The position numbers were made by a program, and so were the translations under genes. Below, one piece after another: positions 1 through 8,289 of a stretch of DNA of 28,707 nt. Position 1 is the first letter of the stretch. Each line of letters begins with the position of its first letter. Origin of the DNA: Candidatus Latescibacterota bacterium (GTDB lineage Bacteria; Latescibacterota; UBA2968; UBA8231); assembly GCA_021295675.1 (NCBI GenBank), contig JAGWBY010000019.1:60112-88818 (forward strand), written 5' to 3'. The notes beneath the pieces were generated by a model, which saw nothing but the letters and a program-made list of their open reading frames with translations, searched no databases and had not been told where the DNA came from.

Positions 1-43
1 GAGCTTGGAAGGCTCGCGCTCTAGCCAACTGAGCTATTCCCGC
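1..43 (-). tRNA. tRNA-Gly (anticodon UCC), 3' part outside window
   Basis: Read on the minus strand from 43 down, the sequence gives the 7-nt acceptor strand GCGGGAA, then UA, a D arm GCUC/GAGC, and the anticodon stem CGAGC pairing with GCUC(G). The anticodon loop is CUUCCAA, so the anticodon is UCC, which reads GGA/GGG glycine codons. The window ends inside the 3' half of the anticodon stem, so the variable region, T arm and CCA end cannot be seen. A near-consensus promoter lies just upstream, so it is probably transcribed on its own rather than from greA. Confidence 0.9.
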
Positions 44-82
44 TCGAGCCGGATTAATGCCCGTTTAATTTACAGAAGTCTA

Positions 83-111
83 AATATATAACAGCATCCC
101 TAATATGTCAA
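83..111 (-). promoter_or_regulatory. Sigma70-type promoter of the tRNA-Gly
   Basis: On the minus strand there is a perfect -35 TTGACA (plus 106-111), a 17-nt spacer and a -10 TATATT (plus 83-88). The start point would fall near 76, about 33 nt before the tRNA 5' end. This is the best match to the vegetative consensus in the window, as expected for a stable RNA gene. Confidence 0.75.
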
Positions 112-140
112 GAATACTGGGCGCAGCCCCAAAACGCGAA

Positions 141-172
141 ACTCCCGGAGAGACGCGGGCCTTTCCGGGAGT
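141..172 (-). terminator. Hairpin after greA, probable terminator
   Basis: Nine-base arms ACTCCCGGA (141-149) and TCCGGGAGT (164-172) flank a 14-nt loop, 25 nt past the greA stop. On the minus strand the hairpin is followed by TTCGCGTTTT, a broken rather than continuous T-run, so it is a weak intrinsic terminator. It separates greA from the independently promoted tRNA-Gly. Confidence 0.45.
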
Positions 173-197
173 CGCCAAGCAAACTGGATACTTGCGC

Positions 198-668
198 TCA
201 GCGCGTGATCTTGACAATCCTGTAATGCAGCTTGCCAACGGGCACTTCAATCTCGATTTCTTCTCCTTCTTGGTGCCCGAGCAACCCTTTGCCTATCGGC
301 GAAACCGTGGAGATTTTCCCCGCTTCAAAATCCGCTTCCTCGGGAGCGACGAGCGTGTACGTGAGCTGTCGCGCCTTAGCGAGATCCTCCAGCTCTACGG
401 TGGCACCTATATAGACCTTGTCTTCTGGGATCGCCTCGTTTTCTAGTAGGCGAGCCCGGCTGAGTGTCTCTTCGAGCTTGACGATGCGCTGCTCTAGGAA
501 GAGCAATCTTTCTTTAGCGGCCGAATACTCGGCGTTCTCAGATAGGTCGCCGAACTCCCGTGCCCGCTGCAAAGCCTGGCGCACTGCCGGGCGTTCGGTC
601 TCTTTGAGTCCCTTCAACTCGCCCTGAAGTTTTTCGTAGCCTTCTCGCGAAAGATATACTTCACTCAT
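198..668 (-). CDS. greA: Transcription elongation factor GreA
   Basis: GreA binds in the secondary channel of RNA polymerase and stimulates cleavage of backtracked transcripts so that stalled complexes can restart. The 156-residue length is typical of the family. The N-terminal coiled-coil hairpin spans about residues 5-75 and carries the tip motif GDLSENAEY, with the two acidic residues D41 and E44 that coordinate the catalytic Mg2+. A C-terminal FKBP-like domain follows, with the typical ISTVSPIGKGLLG segment. The ATG at 668 is preceded by AGAGG seven bases upstream, which supports this start. The gene stands alone: a terminator-like hairpin sits in its leader, another hairpin follows it, and sbcD is divergent. 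Identification is secure. Confidence 0.96.
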   Translation of the reverse strand: MSEVYLSREGYEKLQGELKGLKETERPAVRQALQRAREFGDLSENAEYSAAKERLLFLEQRIVKLEETLSRARLLENEAIPEDKVYIGATVELEDLAKARQLTYTLVAPEEADFEAGKISTVSPIGKGLLGHQEGEEIEIEVPVGKLHYRIVKITR

Positions 669-711
669 ACAAAGCCTCTAGCAGGAGAGAACAACATGCG
701 CTATTCAACAC

Positions 712-741
712 AAAAAGCGGAAGCGCGCTACCGCTTCCGCT
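712..741 (-). terminator. Terminator-like hairpin in greA leader
   Basis: Perfect 10-bp arms AGCGGAAGCG (716-725) and CGCTTCCGCT (732-741) enclose a 6-nt loop. On the minus strand the stem runs straight into TTTTTG (712-716), the classical intrinsic terminator layout. It lies about 45-70 nt upstream of the greA start and no minus-strand gene precedes it. It therefore either attenuates a greA transcript started further upstream or blocks antisense transcription out of sbcD. Confidence 0.6.
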
Positions 742-802
742 GCTCAAGTAGATTAATGTACTAAAAACGATGCCCAGGTGCAAGCTAAGGGACTTGCCCA
801 AG

Positions 803-832
803 TTCGCCTCCCTCCTTTTAATAAATTATAAT
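803..832 (+). promoter_or_regulatory. Probable promoter of the sbcD operon
   Basis: A perfect -10 TATAAT lies at 827-832 with a weak -35 TTCGCC (803-808) 18 nt upstream. Transcription would start near 839, downstream of an upstream in-frame ATG (770) but before the ATG at 878. This supports 878 as the sbcD start. Confidence 0.4.
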
Positions 833-877
833 CTGAAACACGAGTCATCCCTTCCCAACAACGCACTCACGCGTCTC

Positions 878-2146
878 ATGGCATTGACACTCCTGCACTT
901 TGCCGACCTACATCTGGGCGTCGAAAACCACGGCAGCCTCGACCCAAGCACCGGCCTGCATTCGCGGGTTCGAGATTTTGCCGCCAGCCTAGAAGCGGTC
1001 TTCGACCTAGCCATTGAAAAGGCGGTCGATTTGGTCCTCTTCGCTGGGGACATGTACAAAAACTGCGATCCGACCCCGACCCATCAACGCGTCCTAGCCC
1101 ACCAACTCCAACGCCTGCAAGCGGCCCGCATCCCCATCGTGCTAGTGGTGGGCAACCACGACACGCCGGGTGCTTTCGGCAAAGCCACTTCGGTTGACAT
1201 TTTCAGTACCCTACAGCTAGAGGGCACCCATGTCATCCGCCGCCCGGAGTTTCTGCGGATCGAAACCGCCAACGGTCCCGTGCAAGTGGCAGGCCTGCCT
1301 TGGCCGACGCGCCATGCCCTACTCACCCGAGACAAATATCGCGACTGGCCCCTAGAGGAAATCCGTGTCCAGATCCAAAAGATCTACGCTGCCCAAATCG
1401 ACGAGTACGCCCGACAACTCGATCCAGCGCTACCGGGCGTACTCGTCGCTCACCTCGCCGCTGCCGACGCCGTCTATTCTGGGGGCGAACGCACCGCCAT
1501 CATCGGCCAAGACCCCGTTTTGCTCACTAGCACCCTTGCCAATTCCGCCTACGACTACGTCGCCTTGGGACACATCCACAAATATCAAGACCTCAACCCC
1601 GGCCAACATCCGCCCGTGATCTATTCGGGCAGTCTAGAGCGCATCGACTTTGGCGAGGAAGGCGAAGACAAGGGCTTCTGCCTTGTGCACATAGCAGAGG
1701 ACGCAACCACACCGAGGGGCCGGGCAACCACTTTTGAATTCGTCCCCGTTCCAGCACGGCGCTTTGCGACCATCAAGCTAAAGGTCCTCGATGGCCAGGA
1801 CGCCACCGAGCGCATCGTCGCTGCCTGCGCCGAGGCCAATTTAGCAGACGCCGTAGTCCGCGTCCTCTACGACCTGCCCGTAGGATATGCCACACCGGTG
1901 GACTTACAACAGGTGCGGCAAGCGCTCGAACCAGCCTTTCACGTCGCCTCCATCCAACCGCGCTTTGCCCCGGAAGTGATCCAACGCCGCGCCGAAATCA
2001 GCGAGGAAGCCGAACTAGGCGATGCCCTCGACCGCTATATTGACAACAGCCCAGACCTACAAACACACCGCGCCGAGATCAAAAGCTATGCGCTCCATCT
2101 AGAGCGCGAGCTTGAAGCTGGCCCACGCGACGAAGACGCCGGATGA
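878..2146 (+). CDS. sbcD: Exonuclease subunit SbcD (Mre11-like)
   Basis: SbcD is the Mn2+-dependent nuclease subunit of the SbcCD complex, which opens DNA hairpins and protein-blocked ends. The calcineurin-like phosphoesterase motifs appear in order: FADLHLG near the N-terminus (D-x-H), LFAGDMY (GD), VVGNHD (GNHD), LVAHLA (H) and ALGHIHK (GHxH). From the ATG at 878 the protein has 422 residues, a normal length. The frame stays open back to an ATG at 770, but those extra 36 residues have no family resemblance and lie upstream of the likely promoter. The TGA stop overlaps the ATG of sbcC (ATGA), so the two subunits are translationally coupled. The C-terminal capping region is less conserved but intact. 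Confidence 0.94.
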   Translation: MALTLLHFADLHLGVENHGSLDPSTGLHSRVRDFAASLEAVFDLAIEKAVDLVLFAGDMYKNCDPTPTHQRVLAHQLQRLQAARIPIVLVVGNHDTPGAFGKATSVDIFSTLQLEGTHVIRRPEFLRIETANGPVQVAGLPWPTRHALLTRDKYRDWPLEEIRVQIQKIYAAQIDEYARQLDPALPGVLVAHLAAADAVYSGGERTAIIGQDPVLLTSTLANSAYDYVALGHIHKYQDLNPGQHPPVIYSGSLERIDFGEEGEDKGFCLVHIAEDATTPRGRATTFEFVPVPARRFATIKLKVLDGQDATERIVAACAEANLADAVVRVLYDLPVGYATPVDLQQVRQALEPAFHVASIQPRFAPEVIQRRAEISEEAELGDALDRYIDNSPDLQTHRAEIKSYALHLERELEAGPRDEDAG

Positions 2147-5049
2147 TCCCCCTATCCCTTTCGCTCCGCAATTTTCTCAGCTACGGCGAGGAGGTGCCGC
2201 CGCTCGACTTTACCCAGTTTCACGTCGCCTGTCTCACGGGCGGCAATGGCCACGGCAAATCCGCCCTGCTTGATGGGATCACCTATGCCTTGTGGGGCCA
2301 AGCTCGCAAAAGCCGCAGCGACGAAGAACTGTGTCGGATCGGGGCCAGAGAAATGCGGGTTGACTTCGACTTCGCCCTCGGCGAAAAGCACTTCCGCATC
2401 ATCCGCAGTTGGCGTCGCACCAAGCGGGGCGTCCCGGCCTTAGACCTGCAAGTAGAAAGCGATGGTGTCTTCCGCACTCTCAGCGAAGGCGAGGGCATTA
2501 ATCCCACCCAGCGGCGCATCAATGAACTCCTATCCATGGACTACGACACCTTTGTCAACTCGGCCTTCATCGTCCAAGGACGCGCCGACGAGTTCACCCA
2601 GAAAAACGCCAGACAGCGCAAAGAAGTCCTCGGGCGGATCCTCGGCCTAGGACGCTACGATCAACTCCAAGGAATGGCTCGGGTCCGCTACCAAGAGCAC
2701 CAGCGCCAGAGCGAGACCCTGCAAACCCGCCTCAGCGAACTCGATGCCGAGTTGGCCAAGCGCGAAGGCTACGAATCCGAGCTGCGCGCCGTTGACGACC
2801 ACCTCGCTCTGCTCGGCCGCGAAATCAGCAGCAGGGAAAAAGTACAAGCCAAGTTGGAAGCCCAGCGTCTAGAGCTAGTGCAAATCCGCCAGCGAGTCGC
2901 CGAGCTAGAGAGAGAGCAAAGGCGCATCGCTGACCGAGAGCAGCAGGTCTCCGCTGAACTCGAAAACCTGCGAGAACAGCAGCGTCAAGATGGCGAAATT
3001 CTAGCGGCTGCTGAATCCATCGAACGGGACTTTGCGACCTACAATCAGCTCCACACCCAAGTCGGCCTGCTCGAACAAAAAGCTCAGGAGCACGGCGCGT
3101 TAGAAACCCACCGCCGCCAGCTAGCAGAGCGAATCGCCCAAGCGCGCCAAGAAGTGGAGCGGCAGCAAGAGCGCTGGTCAGCCACCCTCGACGAGCGACA
3201 GCGCCAACTCGACGCTCACCAAGCCTTGCTCAATCGAGAGCAGACCATCGCCATCCGCTACGCCCAATTCAAAACCACCAACGAGCAGGTCCAAGCCCTA
3301 GAGCAGGCGAGGATTCGCTACGAGGATCTCCTCAGCGAACGTCGTCGCCTCGAACACGAACTATCGCTTGCAGAGGAGCACCGCAAAAGCCAGCGCCAAG
3401 CACTAGCCAAGCAATTGGAACAGTTGGATCGGGCCACTGCCGAAGAAGAAATTCTAGCAGCTCGCATCCACCAGTTGCAAACACGACGGACCCAATTGCA
3501 GACCAAAGTCGAGAAACGGGACCGCCTCAAGGACGAGGGCAGCGATCTCAATGCCCAGATCGCCGAGCGGCAGCAAAAACTCCGCTCCGAAGAAGAAGAA
3601 TTGGCCACCGAGCGCCAACAGGCTCTAGCCTTAGCCGATTCAGCCGACGCCAATTGCCCATTGTGCGGCAGCGCCCTCGACTCCGAGCACCGCCAGCAGG
3701 TCGCGGTAGAACTGGTGCTGCGGGAAGAGCGCCGCCGAGAGCGCATCGCCACCCTCGACCGAGAACTCGCCACTCTCGGAGATCAATTGCAAAAGATGCG
3801 CACGCGCTACAAGGTCCTTGGCGAAGAAATCGCGCCTCTCCAGCAGATCCACCAAGACCTAGCCACTGGGGAGGCTCGTCTCGTGCAAATACGGGAATCG
3901 ACTGCTGAGGCCCAGTCGCTAGCCGAGCAATTAGCCACCCTCGACCGCGAACTCAGCGACCAATCATACGCTTCCAGCGAACGCGAACCCCTGCACAAGC
4001 TCGCCGGAGAAATCGAGCTATTGGGCTACAGCAGTGCCGAGCACGAAACGCTTGGCCAAAAGCTCGCCGAGTTGCGCTCGGTCGAGGCCGAGCACGCCCG
4101 CTTGCAGGACGCCAAAAGCCAAGCCGAGCGGCTCAAAAGCGATCAGGCCGAAGCTCAGACCCAACTCGACCGAGCCACCCGCCAACTCGCCGAGGCCCAC
4201 TATGCCCAAGAGGAACGGGAGCAACTCGGCCAAGTCGAGCAGCAGCTTGCAGCCCTAGGTTACGATGGTGCCGAACACCAGCGGTTGCGCCTGCAACACG
4301 ACGACCTGCGCGATAGCGCACGGCAGTTCGAGCGCCTGCAACACGCCCGCCAACGCCGTGCTTCGTCTGGCGAATCGCGGGTGCGCTATGAAGCCGAATC
4401 CTCTACTTTAGCAGAACAATTGCAGACTATAAAAGAAGAAAAGGAAGCGTTGCACGAGCGGACTGGCGAGTTAGAAGACGTCGATAGGCAACTCGGCGAA
4501 AACCAAGCCCAATTGGAAAAGCTACGGGTCAAGCGAGACCAACACCTCCAGCGTCGGGGCAACCTAGAGGCCCTGTGCGCGCGCTGTGCCGAGTTGGCTC
4601 AGGAGCAAGGCCAGCTACGCGAAAAGCTCCAAGGCATCCAGCGCCAAGCCTGGATCTACCAACAACTCGACAAAGCATTCGGCAAGGATGGGATCCAAGC
4701 GCTGATCATTGAAAACGCCGTGCCGCAGATTGCCGAAGAAGCCAACGCCATCCTCGCGCGCCTGACCGACAACCGCATCCAAGTCGCCTTTGAGTCGCTG
4801 CGCGATCTCAAAAAAGGCGGCACCCGCGAAACCCTCGACGTCAAGATCGCCGACGAGGTTGGCGAGCGTTCCTATCACCTCTATTCCGGGGGCGAGGCAT
4901 TCCGCACCAATTTTGCCTTGCGCATTGCGCTCTCTAAGGTGCTGGCCATGCGCTCGGGCACCCGCCTCCACACCCTCTTTATCGACGAGGGCTTCGGCAC
5001 CCAAGACGAGCAGGCCAAAAAATCAGCGAGGATTTCAAAAAGGTGTTGA
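2143..5049 (+). CDS. sbcC: Exonuclease subunit SbcC (Rad50-like ATPase), C-terminus frame-broken
   Basis: SbcC is the SMC-like ATPase partner of SbcD. Visible features are Walker A GGNGHGKS (residues 33-40), a Q-loop region with the phrase FIVQGRADEF, and very long Glu/Gln/Arg-rich coiled coils. A zinc hook CPLC (505-508) lies midway, the ABC signature begins SGGE (915-918), and the Walker B/D-loop phrase is IDEGFGTQDE. The open frame then ends in the unrelated residues AKKSARISKRC. The expected H-loop segment (LIVTHLD) and the last 43 residues follow in the next frame, 5022-5153. The C-rich to A6 run at 5016-5022 marks the break. Compared with the family, about eight residues after DEQ are also missing, so one deletion of about 25 nt would explain both. 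As read here, the ATPase lacks its H-loop histidine. Confidence 0.9.
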   Translation: MIPLSLSLRNFLSYGEEVPPLDFTQFHVACLTGGNGHGKSALLDGITYALWGQARKSRSDEELCRIGAREMRVDFDFALGEKHFRIIRSWRRTKRGVPALDLQVESDGVFRTLSEGEGINPTQRRINELLSMDYDTFVNSAFIVQGRADEFTQKNARQRKEVLGRILGLGRYDQLQGMARVRYQEHQRQSETLQTRLSELDAELAKREGYESELRAVDDHLALLGREISSREKVQAKLEAQRLELVQIRQRVAELEREQRRIADREQQVSAELENLREQQRQDGEILAAAESIERDFATYNQLHTQVGLLEQKAQEHGALETHRRQLAERIAQARQEVERQQERWSATLDERQRQLDAHQALLNREQTIAIRYAQFKTTNEQVQALEQARIRYEDLLSERRRLEHELSLAEEHRKSQRQALAKQLEQLDRATAEEEILAARIHQLQTRRTQLQTKVEKRDRLKDEGSDLNAQIAERQQKLRSEEEELATERQQALALADSADANCPLCGSALDSEHRQQVAVELVLREERRRERIATLDRELATLGDQLQKMRTRYKVLGEEIAPLQQIHQDLATGEARLVQIRESTAEAQSLAEQLATLDRELSDQSYASSEREPLHKLAGEIELLGYSSAEHETLGQKLAELRSVEAEHARLQDAKSQAERLKSDQAEAQTQLDRATRQLAEAHYAQEEREQLGQVEQQLAALGYDGAEHQRLRLQHDDLRDSARQFERLQHARQRRASSGESRVRYEAESSTLAEQLQTIKEEKEALHERTGELEDVDRQLGENQAQLEKLRVKRDQHLQRRGNLEALCARCAELAQEQGQLREKLQGIQRQAWIYQQLDKAFGKDGIQALIIENAVPQIAEEANAILARLTDNRIQVAFESLRDLKKGGTRETLDVKIADEVGERSYHLYSGGEAFRTNFALRIALSKVLAMRSGTRLHTLFIDEGFGTQDEQAKKSARISKRC

Positions 5050-5153
5050 TCGTCACGCATCTCGACCAACTCAAGGCGGCCTTTCCAGTGCAAATCGAGG
5101 TCACTAAACATCCCGATCTAGGCTCGCGGTTCTCCGTGACGCAGCACGCCTAG
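5022..5153 (+). pseudogene. Out-of-frame C-terminal segment of SbcC
   Basis: This 43-codon stretch reads as ISEDFKKVLIVTHLDQLK and continues to a natural-looking SbcC/Rad50 end, with a TAG at 5151-5153. It carries the H-loop histidine of the ABC ATPase but is in the -1 frame relative to the sbcC body. A -1 slip on C AAA AAA (5016-5022) would join the two frames. It has no start codon of its own. Confidence 0.8.
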
Positions 5154-5166
5154 CTTCTTGCCCATT

Positions 5167-6132
5167 ATGGCCAACTACGACGAATATCACGCCGCCCGCA
5201 CCGGCGCAGCCCTACGCGACGCGCAAGCCTCATTTCGCTTGTACATGTGCGGTGCCGACCACCTCGACTTCCTGCACCGCATGACCTCCAACGACTTCCA
5301 CAATCTGCAAGTAGGATACGGCCTCGAAGCGGTCTTTATCGAGCAGCGAGCGAGAATCCTCGACCTCGCCACCTGCTATCGCGGCCCACACGCCACCGCC
5401 TTGATCCTGAGTCCCGATTCGCGCACCGCAATCCCCGCTTGGTTGGACCGCTTTATCTTCGCCGAGGCCCTCGAATTGGCAGACCGCACAGACGAGACGG
5501 CCATGTTCGAACTCGTCGGCCCGCACGCCGCCCAGCTAGTCGCCCGTGCATTGGACGCAGATCTGGCAAAGTTTCAGGATCACCAGCTACTCGACCCACA
5601 GGTCGCGGACGACCTGTGGCTAGCGCGCACGGCCGGACCGGGGCTGCGCGCCTTCGGGCCACCATCAGCCGTGGAGGACCTTTGGCAACGCCTCGCCGCC
5701 GCAGGTGCCCGTCCAATCGAGTCGGCGACGTGGGAGATCTTGCGCGTCGAACAGGGCCTTCCCCTGCTCGGGCGAGAGCTGACCCAAGATTACAACCCTT
5801 GGGAAGCAGGGCTTGGTCGCGCTATTCATCTGGATAAAGGCTGCTATATCGGCCAAGAAGTCATCGCCCGCCTAGATACCTACGACAAAGTCAAGCAGCA
5901 TCTAGTCGGGCTGCGACTCTCCGCCGCCGAACTGCCGTCAACGGGGCAACCGCTGCGTGACGGCGCGCGCGAAGTAGGACGCATCACTTCGGCAGTCCAC
6001 TCCCCCAGCCTCGGGCCGGTCGCCCTCGCCTATGTGCGACGGAGCGCTTGTGCCGAGGGCACTGCGTTAGATGCGGGAGGAGCGCAGGCCACCGTAGTAT
6101 CCCTGCCTTTTTTATCGCATGAGTCCCGCTAG
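5167..6132 (+). CDS. ygfZ: Folate-binding protein YgfZ (GcvT/Iba57-like)
   Basis: YgfZ/Iba57 proteins bind tetrahydrofolate and help assemble or repair Fe-S clusters in enzymes such as MiaB. The diagnostic motif KGCYIGQE occurs at residues 224-231 with its conserved cysteine. The N-terminal part resembles the aminomethyltransferase fold (GADHLDFLHRMTSND). The protein has 321 residues from the ATG at 5167. A TTG three codons upstream is also possible, but neither start has a clear Shine-Dalgarno sequence. It begins 13 bases after the out-of-frame sbcC tail and overlaps the next gene by 14 bases, so it belongs to the sbcD-sbcC run. No glycine-cleavage genes are nearby, which favours YgfZ over GcvT. 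Confidence 0.9.
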   Translation: MANYDEYHAARTGAALRDAQASFRLYMCGADHLDFLHRMTSNDFHNLQVGYGLEAVFIEQRARILDLATCYRGPHATALILSPDSRTAIPAWLDRFIFAEALELADRTDETAMFELVGPHAAQLVARALDADLAKFQDHQLLDPQVADDLWLARTAGPGLRAFGPPSAVEDLWQRLAAAGARPIESATWEILRVEQGLPLLGRELTQDYNPWEAGLGRAIHLDKGCYIGQEVIARLDTYDKVKQHLVGLRLSAAELPSTGQPLRDGAREVGRITSAVHSPSLGPVALAYVRRSACAEGTALDAGGAQATVVSLPFLSHESR

Positions 6133-7021
6133 GCCCGACGGACGCCGCAAGATAGTCCACATTGGGATCGATAGCGGCCCGCGCCACAACACCCTTGCCT
6201 GTGTCGAATTCGCCGCGCTCCTGCGCGAATACACCGATTGGATCGAATGGGGCGACGGCTATGCTATTCTCGACGTCACCGATAATAAGCACGACATCCC
6301 CTTTGGAATGCGCGTCGCCAAAATGATCAAAAGCGATATCAAGCGGCAGCTAGGCTGGAGCGTTTCCGTAGGGTTGGCACCCAGCAAGTTCTTGGCGCGG
6401 CTGGCTATGGAACGCCAGCGGCCCGATGGCCTAACGGTCGTGCTACCCGAACAGATAGAGGGTTTTCTCGCCGACGTACCCATCGACCGACTTCCCGGCG
6501 TGGGGGCCATTACGCGCCAGCAACTCGCAGCCATGCAAATAGAGTACATCGGCGCGCTGATCCAAGTGCCGCTGAACGAACTCGTGCGTCGCTTTGGCCA
6601 GCGGGGCAGTAACTTTTGGCACCTCGTCCAAGGTCGGGACGACGACCTAGTCGCCCCAGCCGAACAGCTCGACCAAATCCGCGAGGAAACCTCTTTTGCC
6701 GCCCCGCTTTATACCCGTGAAGAAATGCACGATGCCTTGCGCGAGTTGGCCTCCGCACTCTGCGGGCGCTTGCAGCGCCGAGGGCTACAAGCACGTGACG
6801 TAACCCTAACGGTGCGCTATCCGGATTTTCGCACCGCGACTCGCACATCGCGCTTGGACACCTTTACCGACCGCGCCCAACCAGTCTTCGCGACAGCTTA
6901 CGAGCTATTAGAACAGACAGAAGCCGACGACTTAGGCACGCGTCTGCTCGGCATTGGGTTGGGGGGATTTGACGACGAGGAAATTGAGCAGCTCGATTTG
7001 TTCGCCAGCGAAAAACCCTAG
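6119..7021 (+). CDS. DinB-like Y-family polymerase, internally deleted, probably catalytically inactive
   Basis: The C-terminal two thirds clearly match DNA polymerase IV: GLAPSKFLARLA and a helix-hairpin-helix region (IDRLPGVGAITRQQL). A little-finger domain follows (about residues 190-280). The C-terminal phrase EQLDLF fits the beta-clamp binding consensus QLxLF. The N-terminus is abnormal. The first catalytic motif, normally HIDMDAFF, reads HIGIDSG. About 60-70 residues of palm and fingers are missing before REYTDWIE. The second motif, normally SLDEAY, reads WGDGYAI, with no D-E pair. The protein has 300 residues against about 350 or more for the family. The frame is uninterrupted despite the deletion. 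It may be a non-catalytic clamp- or DNA-binding relative, or a decaying gene. It overlaps ygfZ by 14 bases. Confidence 0.8.
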   Translation: MSPARPDGRRKIVHIGIDSGPRHNTLACVEFAALLREYTDWIEWGDGYAILDVTDNKHDIPFGMRVAKMIKSDIKRQLGWSVSVGLAPSKFLARLAMERQRPDGLTVVLPEQIEGFLADVPIDRLPGVGAITRQQLAAMQIEYIGALIQVPLNELVRRFGQRGSNFWHLVQGRDDDLVAPAEQLDQIREETSFAAPLYTREEMHDALRELASALCGRLQRRGLQARDVTLTVRYPDFRTATRTSRLDTFTDRAQPVFATAYELLEQTEADDLGTRLLGIGLGGFDDEEIEQLDLFASEKP

Positions 7022-8280
7022 GCTGCGGCCTGCGGCAATACCGAATCTCCATAGGGCAGCGCCCAGATTCGGGCCTCGGAGCCGACCACCTCGTGCGCGG
7101 CCGCTATAGCTTGGCCTAAGTCGTCGAAAGGCACCAAGCCGACTCTGCCGATGGCCTCAGCCGGCAGCGACGAGACCAAATGCACGCGGGCCTTTTTCAG
7201 CACCGCAGCGATGGCTGCGGCCTTGTGTCCGCCCAAGACGAATTCCCGCTCTATGCGCGCGAGAATTCCGTCGGCCGAATCCGCCTCCTGCAACCAAGAG
7301 GCAAAGGTAGCGCTGCCCAGCCCCTCGCGACATTCGGCCACCCAGACGATGACCCCCCCTTCGCGCACGGCATGCACGGCGTTGTCGAGGGCCTTTTGCG
7401 CCTGGTACATATTGACGTCTAGCGGATAGCCGCCCGCGCTGACGAGGACAATATCAGCGCATTGCGCGATCGGCACGGCCCCGCGCTCGGCTACTCGCTC
7501 GCACCCTTTGCGGTGGGCCGCTCGCACGTGTCCGGCAAAGGCGGCAACAATGCGGTGGCGATCATCGACGATCGCATTGAGGATGAAGTCGATCCCCAAC
7601 ATGGCCGCCCCTTCTTCTAGATCTTCCCGCACCGGATTGCCTTCAAGCCGCCCGGTCTCCGCGCCGGGCCGAGCCATCAGGCCGTGATTGGCCGCTATGG
7701 CATTGGGAGAGGCACAGCCGGGCAAGACCGCTTTGGCCCCGCCCGAAAAACCGGCGAAGTAGTGGAATTCCAAATTGCCCAAACAAATCCGCACATCGGC
7801 CTCCACCAGGGGACGGAAAAGCTCTACGGGCGTGCCTCGGGAAGTAACTCCCAGGCGCACCACGTCTTGCGGATCGTGGTTCACCACCTGCACCCGATCA
7901 TAGACCGCCGACCCCACCAAGGAGGCCAACTCGGCTGCGGTCTGTGCTCGATGCAGCCCCAAGGCCACGACCACAGTCACGTCGGCGTCCCGCACACCGG
8001 CCGCGGCGAGTTCCTCCAGCACCGGCGGCAACAGGCGATCCGTCGGGCAGGGTCGGGTCATGTCGCTGACGACAATTGCGACCTGCTGGCCGGACTGCAC
8101 CAGCGTGCGCAATGTCGGCGTACCAACGGGCTGGACCAGTGCATCCCGCACCAACGCCTGCTCTTCACCGTCGCCACCTTGTTCTGCTTTGGGCAGAACG
8201 ACGCCTAGCAGGCGCTCACTGGGCACGTCAACTTGCAACTGGGAGTTGCCAAAAGGCAGTTCTATTTGCGTCGCAGCCAT
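7018..8280 (-). CDS. larA: LarA-type nickel-dependent 2-hydroxyacid (lactate) racemase
   Basis: LarA racemases interconvert D- and L-2-hydroxyacids by hydride transfer through a nickel-pincer nucleotide bound covalently to a lysine. The key positions are present: DMTRP (73-77), H110 in ALGLHR, H173 in the phrase EFHYFAGFSGGAK, and the pincer-bearing lysine K183. The length of 420 residues is normal. AGGAGG six bases before the ATG overlaps the fmdB stop, so the gene is the last of a four-gene minus-strand operon. The cofactor genes larB, larC and larE are not in the window. LarA homologues act on several 2-hydroxyacids, so lactate is only the best-known candidate, favoured here by the FAD/Fe-S oxidase upstream. 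The stop codon overlaps that of the convergent dinB-like gene in a shared CTAG. Confidence 0.88.
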   Translation of the reverse strand: MAATQIELPFGNSQLQVDVPSERLLGVVLPKAEQGGDGEEQALVRDALVQPVGTPTLRTLVQSGQQVAIVVSDMTRPCPTDRLLPPVLEELAAAGVRDADVTVVVALGLHRAQTAAELASLVGSAVYDRVQVVNHDPQDVVRLGVTSRGTPVELFRPLVEADVRICLGNLEFHYFAGFSGGAKAVLPGCASPNAIAANHGLMARPGAETGRLEGNPVREDLEEGAAMLGIDFILNAIVDDRHRIVAAFAGHVRAAHRKGCERVAERGAVPIAQCADIVLVSAGGYPLDVNMYQAQKALDNAVHAVREGGVIVWVAECREGLGSATFASWLQEADSADGILARIEREFVLGGHKAAAIAAVLKKARVHLVSSLPAEAIGRVGLVPFDDLGQAIAAAHEVVGSEARIWALPYGDSVLPQAAA

Positions 8281-8289
8281 GGGTCCTCC

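Noticed and set aside
5016..5022. Programmed -1 frameshift in sbcC as the preferred explanation
   Set aside because: The heptamer fits, but the missing eight or so residues are better explained by a deletion, and no downstream stimulatory structure was evident. SbcC is not known to be recoded.
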